A DNA stretch of 64,000 bases, from the NCBI RefSeq assembly GCF_900182815.1, contig NZ_FXUA01000001.1, forward strand, positions 620,001-684,000, in the 5' to 3' direction. A model generated the notes under the pieces. It had not been told where the DNA came from, did no database searches, and saw only the letters and a list, made by a program, of their open reading frames with translations. This DNA is from Algoriphagus winogradskyi. GTDB taxonomy: Bacteria > Bacteroidota > Bacteroidia > Cytophagales > Cyclobacteriaceae. The position numbers and the translations under genes were made by a program. This document shows, one piece after another, positions 16,750 to 25,091 of the stretch (position 1 is the stretch's first letter; each line of letters begins with the position of its first letter).

Positions 16750-16786
16750 TTATACTGTCATAGTGTATTATGACACTAATGTATAA
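16750..16786. promoter_or_regulatory. Nested palindromes, candidate operator of the GntR regulator
   Basis: TGTCATA-N6-TATGACA (16756-16775) is a perfect 7-bp inverted repeat; TAGTGT-N6-ACACTA (16761-16778) overlaps it; and TTATAC/GTATAA flank both (16750-16755, 16781-16786). This dense symmetry directly before the ABC/GntR operon fits a dimeric GntR operator. Confidence 0.65.
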
Positions 16787-16845
16787 ACTAAATCTGAAAT
16801 ACAAAAAATCCAGTCAACTATTTTTTGAAACTATTAAATTCAACC

Positions 16846-17379
16846 ATGAATTCACCCTATCTTTTTCAAAGTCAGCGCCTAGGATTTCGAACTTGGCTTC
16901 CTTCAGACCTTCCTGCTTTTACAGCCATGAATGCTGATGCGGAAACCATGACTTTTTTCCAGCAACCACTTTCGAAGAAGGAATCACAAGCATTGATGGA
17001 TAGAATGATAAGGCTATATGCTGATCGCGGGCATTGTTACTTCGCTGTCGACTTATTGGAAAGTGGGGAATTCTTAGGAATGATTGGCTTGGGCACTAAA
17101 TCATTCAAAGCAGACTTCACCCCTTGTGTGGATATTGGTTGGCGGATCAGAAAAGAATATTGGAATAAAGGATATGCCAGCGAGGGCGCAGCAAGATGCC
17201 TTGAATTCGCAAAGGAATTAACAATCAAGAAAGTCTATTCCCTAGCCTCTTCGAAAAATTTAGCCTCCATTAGAGTAATGCAAAAAATCGGTATGAGCTA
17301 CGAATATGACTTTGAACACCCAGACCTATTGGAATACCCAAGATTGCAGCCTTGTGCTTTGTATAAGATCGAGCTATAA
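16846..17379 (+). CDS. GNAT family N-acetyltransferase, RimJ/RimL-like
   Basis: A 177-residue acetyltransferase of the RimJ/RimL subgroup, which acetylate protein N-termini, amines or antibiotics. Signatures: LGFRTWLPSDLPAF at the N-terminus, the central GYHI-like strand GMIGLGTKSF, and the acetyl-CoA motif IGWRIRKEYWNKGYASEGAARCLEFAKE, followed by NLASIRVMQKIGM. I prefer the ATG at 16846 (MNSPYLF) to the in-frame ATG at 16825. Divergent from the ABC operon, so the palindrome at 16750-16786 lies between the two transcription units. Confidence 0.88.
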   Translation: MNSPYLFQSQRLGFRTWLPSDLPAFTAMNADAETMTFFQQPLSKKESQALMDRMIRLYADRGHCYFAVDLLESGEFLGMIGLGTKSFKADFTPCVDIGWRIRKEYWNKGYASEGAARCLEFAKELTIKKVYSLASSKNLASIRVMQKIGMSYEYDFEHPDLLEYPRLQPCALYKIEL

Positions 17380-17571
17380 TCTCTCAAAGCGCATATTATA
17401 AGCTAGCGAGTAATAAGCAGAATAAAATCTGCAGGAATCTAAGAATTTTTATCTCTGCCTATCTGCGGGAGATTCTCAAGAAAGTCCCGGTAAAACCCGG
17501 CTTCTGGAGAAGCAGTATAACGATAACAAATAGCTGCCTTCTCTACGTTTCCCTCTGGGTGCTATGCGGTT

Positions 17572-17613
17572 AAAAAAAAAAAAAGATGCCACCTCCAAAC
17601 GGAAGTGACATCT
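17572..17613 (-). terminator. Strong intrinsic terminator after the ferritin-like genes
   Basis: On the minus strand AGATGTCACTTCC and GGAGGTGGCATCT form a 13-bp stem with two wobble pairs and a 4-nt loop, followed by a run of about 12 T. It lies about 30 bases after the stop of the 17643 gene. Confidence 0.85.
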
Positions 17614-17642
17614 AACCACTTAACCCCAACTAATCACTCTTT

Positions 17643-18461
17643 CTATGCAAGGAAAAGCGAAGCAATCCCTAACACTTGATCTTTGTTAAGCGGTTCATCC
17701 CATCCTTCAGCAACTGCCGCCGCATCTATTCCAGTTAGATTTACCACGTTTACACCCCCGTGTGATACGTTATCTTCACCAGCATAAATCGGTTGAGTCG
17801 CTGCTGGAAGTGATCCTATAGAGTCATTGGTGATCCATCCTTTCACATCATCCTGACCTTTCTTTGTTCTCAATCTTCTGACCATAGAAGCATGCCTAGC
17901 TTCCACTGAGTGTATAGAAAGTGCAGCAGTCAAAACCACATCATTTTCCATAACATTTCCTGCCTGTCCCTTATACGCTCTCACTCCTGTGTCTTCAAAA
18001 GCTTGAGAAAGCGCCAAGAATGTAGGGTAATCAGAGAATGGCATAAAGTTGCCTCCAGCCGTAAAATCAAATTCCGGTTCAGCTACTGGTGTTCCCATTA
18101 ACACGTTAGAAATTACCTCTTGAAGGAAATTCACATGAGCCAATTCATGATCTCTGATTTTGGTGAAAATAGCCATATCAGCACCATCAATTACGCCTGA
18201 CTCTATCCCCATCTGGTAATATCTATACTCCAAATGCTCCAAGGTTAAGGCGTAATTCAATACACCTATCAAACTTGCAGTATCTGCCTTTGCTACTTTA
18301 GGCAAAGCTGACAGAATTCCAAGAGGCACAGCAGCCATAGCTACTTTTTTACTCATGTCTCCAAACTGGCGAAAGGCCTCTCTTCTGGAGAAAAAAACTT
18401 CCTTCTCTTCCGGACTATTTGTATCCGGGCACATTTTATCTAGCAATTTTAATAAGTTCAT
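17643..18461 (-). CDS. Ferritin-like domain protein (Ferritin_2/DUF4439-type), exported
   Basis: A 272-residue helical protein of the exported ferritin-like group common in Bacteroidota. The N-terminal region SRREAFRQFGDMSKKVAMAAVPLGIL is a Tat-like signal, preceded by about 25 cytoplasmic residues. The four-helix bundle is seen as LNYALTLEHLEYRYYQMGI, FTKIRDHELAHVNFLQEVI, FLALSQAFEDTGVRAYKGQA and AALSIHSVEARHASMVRRLR; its glutamate/histidine pairs (EHLEY, DHELAH, E(D)TG, EARH) could bind metal. Activity is not established for this family. It follows the paralogous 18487 gene with 25 bases between, in one operon ended by a strong terminator. Confidence 0.83.
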   Translation of the reverse strand: MNLLKLLDKMCPDTNSPEEKEVFFSRREAFRQFGDMSKKVAMAAVPLGILSALPKVAKADTASLIGVLNYALTLEHLEYRYYQMGIESGVIDGADMAIFTKIRDHELAHVNFLQEVISNVLMGTPVAEPEFDFTAGGNFMPFSDYPTFLALSQAFEDTGVRAYKGQAGNVMENDVVLTAALSIHSVEARHASMVRRLRTKKGQDDVKGWITNDSIGSLPAATQPIYAGEDNVSHGGVNVVNLTGIDAAAVAEGWDEPLNKDQVLGIASLFLA

Positions 18462-18486
18462 ATCTAGTGTAGTTTAAAGTGGTTGA

Positions 18487-19194
18487 TTATGATGTTGGTA
18501 GTTGGCTAAAATCTATTGGTGTAGTCACGTACGTACTTGCGGCAGTCAATACCTGGCTGAAAGTCAGCGTACGCTCAAGCCCATTGGCATCGATCAAATC
18601 ATCACCTGCAAAATCAGCAGAACCTGGATTGATCAAATCTCTGATCGCAGCTGCATGTCTAGCTTCTACCGATACAATTTTCCCTGCTATCAAAAGGTAA
18701 TCTACGTTTTGAATATACTGACCAGCCCCATTGTATGCAGCTACTCCCAAGTCTTCAAAAGTTTTGGCAGCGCCAAGCACTGATGTTCTGCTGCTGAAAT
18801 CTATAGAACTAAAATCAACTTCCAGATCCGCAATGGCTGCATCTCCTAATGCTGCTTTGAAAAACTCTCGGTGCGCTCTTTCGTGCTTTTCCAAGTCGCC
18901 CATGATCGTTTTTTCTTCCGCACTGGCATTGTTGAAATAGGATCCTTGCAACACTGCAGCATAAAACGCTGCTTCCAATTGCTCGAGTGCATAAGCATAA
19001 TTTAAAATCCCGATATCTCCTGAGCCTAGCATTACGCCATCTCCTACAGGAGGCATTGGATTCAGATCTTCTACATCTTTACAGCCTACCATGATCAATC
19101 CCGCAGCGGCTACTGATAGTGAGCCTGTTTTTAGGAATTGTCGGCGGTTGGCATTTTTGACCAGTCCTTGTGGCTTAATTACTTCATTTTTCAT
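18487..19194 (-). CDS. Ferritin-like domain protein, Tat lipoprotein-like signal
   Basis: A 235-residue paralogue of the 17643 product. NRRQFLKTGSLSVAAAGLIMVGC is a clear twin-arginine signal that ends in a lipobox-like VGC, so the protein is probably folded in the cytoplasm, exported by Tat and lipidated. Helices ILNYAYALEQLEAAFYAAVL, GDLEKHERAHREFFKAAL, AAKTFEDLGVAAYNG and AGKIVSVEARHAAAIRDL repeat the ferritin-like metal-ligand pattern. Tat export of a preloaded metal cofactor would make sense of the signal type, but that is inference. Confidence 0.85.
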   Translation of the reverse strand: MKNEVIKPQGLVKNANRRQFLKTGSLSVAAAGLIMVGCKDVEDLNPMPPVGDGVMLGSGDIGILNYAYALEQLEAAFYAAVLQGSYFNNASAEEKTIMGDLEKHERAHREFFKAALGDAAIADLEVDFSSIDFSSRTSVLGAAKTFEDLGVAAYNGAGQYIQNVDYLLIAGKIVSVEARHAAAIRDLINPGSADFAGDDLIDANGLERTLTFSQVLTAASTYVTTPIDFSQLPTS

Positions 19195-19424
19195 TTTCTG
19201 AGTGTTTAGGTTAATAATCCGGTTATGGTTTTCATTTGAAAAGAATCAATCACGCATCAGAATTAGAAGAGGTGATTTGAAAAAGAGTTACGAGCTAGGT
19301 TGGTCGATTGGATTTAGGACAAGAGGAATTATTCTAAAAAAAATTGGAAAAAGGACCTAAGTATGAAATGACATAGGTTAAATTGTAGGTTACACCCTAT
19401 ATAATGCCCGCTAAAATCTAAAAC

Positions 19425-20240
19425 ATGAAATTATTTTTAGTGCCAATTTTAATCGCTCTCAATGCTACTGTTCTTTTTGCCCAGCAAAATCCTTCCTCAC
19501 GAGAGATGGACAGAATCAATTGGATGGAATTTGCAGAGTTTGTTCCCGAGAAAATCCCCACTGTTCTCTTGCCTACAGGCACCCTCGAACCGCATGGCGT
19601 GGTCAATAACGGAGCAGATAATACCGCTCCTACAGCTATGGCAAAAGAAATAGCAGAAGATGTGAATGCGCTCATTGCCCCTACCCTAAATTATGGGATC
19701 ACCGGTAGCATGGCTGCATATCCAGGAGCATTTCAAATCACAGAAGAAGCCTATCGTCCTTTTATCAGAGATATCTTAAAAGGTCTTGCCAGAAATGGAT
19801 TTAAAAATATTATCATTTTAAACGGCCATGGAGGAGGACAAACTAAAGTTCTGCAAGAAGTAACGGCCGAAATTTCAAATGAACTTGGCGTGAGAACCTT
19901 GGTAATAAATTGGTGGTCGTTTGCATCCGATGTTACTATGGAGGTTTTCAAAGAAGATGGTGGGCATGCCGGACTGAATGAGACTGCTTACATTCAGGCA
20001 ATTGACCCTACCCTGGTTCATAAAGAAAGATACAGAGCCGATTTGGCAACTGCCTATCCTGAAGCGGGAACCTGGTCCGCCACTCCATTCCCTTCCTCTA
20101 TAGGATTATATCAGGAGGGACAGGGATACCCAAATTTTAATCAAGCTCAGGCAGATGAATACTTCCAGAAAGTAAATGCAAAGGTTTCTAAATTTATTAA
20201 AGAAATAATTCAAAAATGGGACATGGCTGGACTACACTAA
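19425..20240 (+). CDS. Exported creatininase family protein
   Basis: Metal-dependent amidohydrolase-like fold related to creatinine amidohydrolase, FAPy deformylase ArfB and MftE. The 271-residue protein starts with signal peptide MKLFLVPILIALNATVLFAQ. Metal-binding motifs are LPTGTLEPHGVVNNGADN (usual form GSxExHGPHLPxxTD), ILNGHGGG and DGGHAGLNETAY (usual HAGExET). In the first motif the pattern EPHG retains Glu and His, and NGADN keeps the Asp; the usual glutamate in HAGE is replaced by leucine-asparagine-glutamate order, so the metal site may be altered. It precedes two exported proteins on the same strand. Confidence 0.83.
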   Translation: MKLFLVPILIALNATVLFAQQNPSSREMDRINWMEFAEFVPEKIPTVLLPTGTLEPHGVVNNGADNTAPTAMAKEIAEDVNALIAPTLNYGITGSMAAYPGAFQITEEAYRPFIRDILKGLARNGFKNIIILNGHGGGQTKVLQEVTAEISNELGVRTLVINWWSFASDVTMEVFKEDGGHAGLNETAYIQAIDPTLVHKERYRADLATAYPEAGTWSATPFPSSIGLYQEGQGYPNFNQAQADEYFQKVNAKVSKFIKEIIQKWDMAGLH

Positions 20241-20315
20241 GCATGTAACCGAAGTCTTTGAAGAAAAACAAAAAAGGAATCAATAGTCACTACTTGAATT
20301 TAAATAGCACCGATT

Positions 20316-21494
20316 ATGAAGCGAAACATTTTTAAACTTGGGTATCAACGGTTATGCGTCATTATGACTTTATTCCTCTTTACTAATCCAGCTTTTAGCC
20401 AAGAACATGAACTAGAATTCAAAAAAACTGTAATTACACGCGATTTTCTCTCTGAAGGAGTGGCTGTGGGCGATATGAATAAAGATGGTCAGCTGGATAT
20501 AATAGCAGGCTACTATTGGTTTGAAGCGCCGGATTGGACACGTCATGAGATATCTCCTTCTAAAGTTTTTAACCCAAGAAAAGAATACAGCAATTCCTTT
20601 TTAAACCTAGGGATGGATGTAAATCTCGATGGCTGGGATGATGTGGTCATAATAGATTATCCGGGCACTCCTGCATATTGGTTTGAAAACCCAAAAACAG
20701 AAAGTAACAACTGGAAAAAGCATATCATCGCAGACCGAGTGGGCATCTCAAATGAGTCGCCTGCATTTGTGGACATTGATGGGGACGGCCGCCTCGACAT
20801 CTTGTGTGGTGACTATGAAAAAAGACAAATTATCTGGCTCCAAGCTCCAACCACACCTGAAGCAACTGAATGGAAGCGCTTTAATATTTCAGAAGAAAAT
20901 GTACCTGGAACTGATCGTTTTTCGCATGGCTTAGGCTACGGAGATGTTAACGGGGATAAAATCAAAGACGTAGTGATCTCCGAGGGTTGGTTTGAAGGCA
21001 AAGCGGATAAGAATTCCGGAGACTGGATTTTCCATCCAGTGCTCATAAGTGATCCTGCTTCCCACATGCAGGTTCTCGATGTCAACGGAGACATGGATAA
21101 TGACGTGGTCAGTTCCTCAGCGCATTCTATGGGTATATGGTGGCATGAGTACAGGAATGATACAACTTTCAAAACTCACCTCATGAGTAACATAACAGCC
21201 CAAACCCATTCCACAATTATGGCTGATCTGAACGGAGATGGAGATATGGAAATGATCACTGGAAAGAGGTACTTGGCACACAATGGAAATGACGCGGGAG
21301 ACGAGGACACCCCCTACTTGCTATATTTCGAATTCACCCCGATGATAGGCCCGTTTTTCCGCGAGCACATCATTGATAATGACTCGGGAGCCGGTCTAAA
21401 CATTGCCGTTGAAGACATGAATAAGGATGGAAAACCTGATATCATTATTGCAAATAAGAACGGGATATTTTTGTTTGAAAATCAACTGAAGTAA
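20316..21494 (+). CDS. Exported VCBS/FG-GAP repeat beta-propeller protein
   Basis: A 392-residue exported protein with signal peptide ending near FTNPAFSQ. At least five repeats carry a calcium-loop pattern of the form D-x-(D/N)-x-D-G-x-x-D: VGDMNKDGQLDIIAGYYW, VDIDGDGRLDILCGD, YGDVNGDKIKDVVISEGW, VLDVNGDMDNDVVSS, MADLNGDGDMEMITGKR and VEDMNKDGKPDIIIANKNGIF. This is the FG-GAP/VCBS propeller fold, common in secreted proteins of polysaccharide degraders and often paired with catalytic partners. No catalytic residues are recognisable. It lies 75 bases after the creatininase-like gene and could share its transcript. Confidence 0.85.
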   Translation: MKRNIFKLGYQRLCVIMTLFLFTNPAFSQEHELEFKKTVITRDFLSEGVAVGDMNKDGQLDIIAGYYWFEAPDWTRHEISPSKVFNPRKEYSNSFLNLGMDVNLDGWDDVVIIDYPGTPAYWFENPKTESNNWKKHIIADRVGISNESPAFVDIDGDGRLDILCGDYEKRQIIWLQAPTTPEATEWKRFNISEENVPGTDRFSHGLGYGDVNGDKIKDVVISEGWFEGKADKNSGDWIFHPVLISDPASHMQVLDVNGDMDNDVVSSSAHSMGIWWHEYRNDTTFKTHLMSNITAQTHSTIMADLNGDGDMEMITGKRYLAHNGNDAGDEDTPYLLYFEFTPMIGPFFREHIIDNDSGAGLNIAVEDMNKDGKPDIIIANKNGIFLFENQLK

Positions 21495-21615
21495 AACAGA
21501 GAATCAGGCTAACCTTCAATTGGTAACCGTAGTGGAGTCTTTAACTGTGCCCATAAATACACATTTAACCGCTAAGCATCACTTATGCGCCAAAATTCAC
21601 TGGTACTGAGCTTCT

Positions 21616-21658
21616 ATTGATAATAACTTACCTTTTATCAATGAACCTGATATATTTG
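21616..21658 (+). promoter_or_regulatory. Inverted repeat and -7-type box before the cytochrome c fusion gene
   Basis: ATTGATAA/TTATCAAT (21616-21623, 21635-21642) is a perfect 8-bp inverted repeat. TATATTTG at 21651-21658 matches the -7 consensus TAnnTTTG; the -33 box is weak. The gene starts at 21711. Confidence 0.4.
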
Positions 21659-21710
21659 AGGGTGCAAATCGCATATTCCGAAATAATAAACCTCTAATAT
21701 TATTTTTAGC

Positions 21711-24374
21711 ATGTCTAAAATTTCCCTTCCTATAATAGCAATTATAGGCACCTTTCTAGCATTCGGATGCTCAAAACCCGACACCAGAAAAGCTGACTTA
21801 GAAGAACTTACCAATTACTATCCACAGTACCCCCTAGACACAGCCAAGCATGGCGCAGACAGTACCGAGCTGATCATGACTAATTTTGCGGGACCGGATA
21901 TAGTTCCATCACCTGCAGCATTGGCGGTATCTCCAGACGGCAACGTGTTTGTTGGGGTAGATATGATGGGTTCACTTGGTAAAGAGCCTGGAAAAGGAGC
22001 AATTGTACGACTCGTGGATAGTAACAATGATGGCGAACTGGATGCCCACACGGAGTTTGTCAAAGTGGATAACCCACGTGGGATAATCGCTGTAAGAGAT
22101 CAAGTCTTTGTTCTCCACACGCAATTTTCCGAAGAAACTGGAAAAGCCGAGGGAATGAACTTGGTAGTTTATGAAGATAAGGATAACGACGGTGTAGCTG
22201 ATGGTCCATCCAAAATGCTAATTGAGGGAATCTCATCACCTGAATCCATACGTTCCCGTGGCACAGATCACTCTACTAATGGAATCAGAATGGGTATCGA
22301 TGGCTGGATTTACATCGCAGTTGGAGATTTTGGGTTCCACAATGCTACTGACAGAGATGGAACGCAAATGACTATGCTGGGTGGAGGTATAGTCCGAGTA
22401 CGGCCAGACGGAACCGAAATGGAAGAATACATCCATGGAACAAGAAATATCTACGATGTCGCGATAGATCCATTTATGAATATTTATACGCGTGGCAATA
22501 CCAATGATGGAGGTGGCTGGAATATTCGTTTCATTCACTATACCCAATCCGGTGAATACGGGTACCCTAACTTTTTCAAAAACTTCACGGAAGAAACCAT
22601 ACCAGCACTGGTTGATCTAGGTGGCGGATCAGGTACTGGTAGTTACTTTATGGATGATGATCGCTGGCCAGCAAAATACAATCACGTGCCAATGATGGCG
22701 GATTGGGGCCGCAGTCAATTGTACATTCACAGGGTAACTATGGATGGCCCTGGTTTTACTCAGCAGACTGAAGAATTCATCAAACTTCCTCAAATCTCAG
22801 ATTTAGATGTCGATGCCTCCGGACGCATGTTTCTCGCTGCATGGGATGGGGCTGGCTATTTTGGCAGTGAAGAAAAAGGATATGTAGTAAGAGTAGTACC
22901 TAAGGATTGGACTTACGAAGCTTTCCCAGACTTGAAAGCCGCAACTCTTGACGAATTAACCGCTTTACTTAAAGCCACTAATTCCGTTGCTCGCTTTCAT
23001 GCTCAGCGTGAAATGCTAGCTCGTTTCCCTGAGGAAGCTGGTGCAGCAGCACTTTCTGTTGCAACTGATAAAACTTTACCGCTGGAAGCTAGAGTTGCGG
23101 GTATCTACACTTATGCGCAGGCTACTTGTGAAAATGGAAATGGAGAATTGGTAAAACTTAGTCAGGAAGAGAAAATCAGAGAATTTGCTCTAAGAGCTCT
23201 GGCGGATCGTAAAACCTGCCTTCAGGGAGTTCCACTAGACCCATTCATTGAGGGAGTCACTGATCCTAATGACCGTGTGAAGTCCGCGGCAATTGTTGCT
23301 CTGGGAAGAATAGGCAATCCAGAAGCTGCTGAGGAATTGCTAAAAGTGAAAGTACCAGCTTCATTCAAGCAGCCAGAGAAAGGCACCGAAGGCCCACACG
23401 CTACACCTAATTCAGCCATTATTCTTCCACACGTAGCTGTGAAATCACTGGTTAAACTTCATGCGGTGGATGCAGCTGTAGAAGCTATTGGAACAGAGAA
23501 TTCAAAAATCGCACTTTGGACTTTGCGCTACATGCATGATCCGAAAGCAGTGGATGGCTTGATCAAAGCCTATGGCGATACTGATGACATGGAGTTGAAA
23601 GCTGAGATTTTGGGTACACTTTCTAGATTGTATAAGAAAGAAGCTCCTTATGACGGTTCATGGTGGTGGGGAACTCGCCCAGACACGCATGGTCCGTATT
23701 ACAAAGGCATCACTTGGGAGGCTTCAGACAAAATCAAAGACTTCTTGGTAGGTGAACGTAATGCGCTAGAGGACCCAACGAAAAGACAATTCTTCACTGA
23801 GCTAAACGAGCGTAATCGAATGGATATAGAAGAGTTTGGTGAAGAGCAATCCAACTTGGTGATTCAGGAAACAGAAGTGGATCTGGAGAAAATCAAAAGC
23901 AAAAAAGGACAGGTCGGAGCTTCTTCTATCGAAGATGTGATGATCGCAGTACAAGATCTCAAAGGAGATCCAGTGAAAGGCAAAACCCTCTTCACCAGCC
24001 AAGGATGCATAGCATGTCATAGTATCGAGAAAGGTCAGCCGCTGAAAGGTCCATTTATGGGGCAGATAGGTTCTATTATGAACCGTTCTCAGATCACTGA
24101 ATCTATTCTGAAGCCGAATGCATCTATCTCACAAGGTTTTGCATCAGTTCTGATCGACACAAATGACAACAAATCTTATATGGGGTTTGTCACAGCTGAG
24201 ACCGCGGACGAAGTTGTAATTCAGGACATTACTGGTACAGCAACTAAACTTGACAAAAGCACTATCAAGACTCGTAAGGTGATGGAAACTTCCATGATGC
24301 CTCCAGGACTTGCTAATTCACTTTCTTATGAAGAGCTAGCTTCGTTAGTGACCTATTTGGAACAGCAGAAATAA
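21711..24374 (+). CDS. Lipoprotein with beta-propeller, HEAT-like repeats and C-terminal cytochrome c domain
   Basis: An 887-residue protein of the PVC/Bacteroidota type with a membrane-bound dehydrogenase-like propeller, HEAT-type helices and a heme-binding tail. Signal with lipobox FLAFGCSK; residues about 60-395 form a sugar-dehydrogenase-like propeller (VFVGVDMMGSLG, DNPRGIIAVRDQVFVL, GIRMGIDGWIYIAVGDFG, TRNIYDVAIDP); about 420-640 hold HEAT-like helices (RVKSAAIVALGRIGNPEAAEELL); the end carries a single c-type heme site CIACHS near residue 766 with a distal Met candidate in KVMETSMMPPGLAN. This suggests periplasmic or surface electron transfer coupled to oxidation of an unknown substrate. 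The tail matches the putative heme-binding domain family seen in planctomycetes. Confidence 0.82.
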   Translation: MSKISLPIIAIIGTFLAFGCSKPDTRKADLEELTNYYPQYPLDTAKHGADSTELIMTNFAGPDIVPSPAALAVSPDGNVFVGVDMMGSLGKEPGKGAIVRLVDSNNDGELDAHTEFVKVDNPRGIIAVRDQVFVLHTQFSEETGKAEGMNLVVYEDKDNDGVADGPSKMLIEGISSPESIRSRGTDHSTNGIRMGIDGWIYIAVGDFGFHNATDRDGTQMTMLGGGIVRVRPDGTEMEEYIHGTRNIYDVAIDPFMNIYTRGNTNDGGGWNIRFIHYTQSGEYGYPNFFKNFTEETIPALVDLGGGSGTGSYFMDDDRWPAKYNHVPMMADWGRSQLYIHRVTMDGPGFTQQTEEFIKLPQISDLDVDASGRMFLAAWDGAGYFGSEEKGYVVRVVPKDWTYEAFPDLKAATLDELTALLKATNSVARFHAQREMLARFPEEAGAAALSVATDKTLPLEARVAGIYTYAQATCENGNGELVKLSQEEKIREFALRALADRKTCLQGVPLDPFIEGVTDPNDRVKSAAIVALGRIGNPEAAEELLKVKVPASFKQPEKGTEGPHATPNSAIILPHVAVKSLVKLHAVDAAVEAIGTENSKIALWTLRYMHDPKAVDGLIKAYGDTDDMELKAEILGTLSRLYKKEAPYDGSWWWGTRPDTHGPYYKGITWEASDKIKDFLVGERNALEDPTKRQFFTELNERNRMDIEEFGEEQSNLVIQETEVDLEKIKSKKGQVGASSIEDVMIAVQDLKGDPVKGKTLFTSQGCIACHSIEKGQPLKGPFMGQIGSIMNRSQITESILKPNASISQGFASVLIDTNDNKSYMGFVTAETADEVVIQDITGTATKLDKSTIKTRKVMETSMMPPGLANSLSYEELASLVTYLEQQK

Positions 24375-24401
24375 AAGACTGCGAGATTTATACCATTTCG
24401 A

Positions 24402-24440
24402 AAACACCTTGGGATTTTAAGATTTCAAGGTGTTTTTTTT
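24402..24440 (+). terminator. Intrinsic terminator after the cytochrome c fusion gene
   Basis: AAACACCTTG (24402-24411) and CAAGGTGTTT (24426-24435) form a 10-bp stem followed by a T-run of eight, about 28 bases after the stop codon. Confidence 0.8.
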
Positions 24441-24490
24441 GATTTAATGCACTACTCTCCATAATCAAAAAATTGCAAACTGTGTAGAAC

Positions 24491-24526
24491 AAAAAATGCC
24501 GTGGCATATACACATACACCACGGCA
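24491..24526 (-). terminator. Intrinsic terminator after yceI
   Basis: TGCCGTGG (24497-24504) and CCACGGCA (24519-24526) form an 8-bp stem; read on the minus strand it is followed by six T. It lies about 25 bases past the stop of the YceI gene. Confidence 0.75.
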
Positions 24527-24548
24527 AATTATAACTAGTGAGCCAAAT

Positions 24549-25091
24549 TTATTTTTTGACTAGCACCATACTTCCTGACACATCCACTATTTCAGCGATT
24601 TTGGAGAATACAATTGTCGGAATCTCAATTTTGTAATCTTCCAGTTTCACGGGGAATTTGAAGTCTAGCTTTAGCTGCTTTCCATCAGACACAATCGTAC
24701 CGGGAATCAACACCTGATGGGTCACACCATGCATAGTCAAGGTGCCTTCAGCCGTTACCTGATACCTGCCTGCTACAGTAAGATCTGCTTGCTCTTTGAT
24801 CTTTCCCTTAAACACACTAGTCGGAAATTTCTCACTTTCCAAGTAGTTTTCATTGAAATGCTCCTGCATCAATTTATTTGAAAACTCAAAGTCAATAACC
24901 CGCATCTGCACTGCCATTTCATTAGTTTCAGCATTGATGATGGCAGCGGTTTTTACATTGTCTGCCTGAATATCTTCCAGTGGAGCATCAGAATAGAATG
25001 AGACGGTTCCTTTAGCGGTGGAGAATAAATTCTGCGCAAACAGGTTAAGACTAAAACAGCTCAACAAGAGTACTAGAGATAGCTTTTTCAT
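24549..25091 (-). CDS. YceI family lipid-binding-like exported protein
   Basis: A 180-residue periplasmic protein with signal peptide MKKLSLVLLLSCFSLNLFAQ and a YceI-type lipocalin-like beta-barrel, a family that binds isoprenoid quinone-like molecules in known structures. Seen: GTVSFYSDAPLEDIQADN at the N-terminus, QMRVIDFEFSNKLMQEHFNENYLESEKFPTSVFKGKI (the characteristic FxxxxMxxH(F)xxxYxxxxxyP motif) and AEGTLTMHGVTHQV. The gene overlaps the upstream DUF5777 gene by 4 bases. With the Rieske protein two genes upstream, a redox or lipid-carrier role in the envelope is plausible but not shown. Confidence 0.9.
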   Translation of the reverse strand: MKKLSLVLLLSCFSLNLFAQNLFSTAKGTVSFYSDAPLEDIQADNVKTAAIINAETNEMAVQMRVIDFEFSNKLMQEHFNENYLESEKFPTSVFKGKIKEQADLTVAGRYQVTAEGTLTMHGVTHQVLIPGTIVSDGKQLKLDFKFPVKLEDYKIEIPTIVFSKIAEIVDVSGSMVLVKK

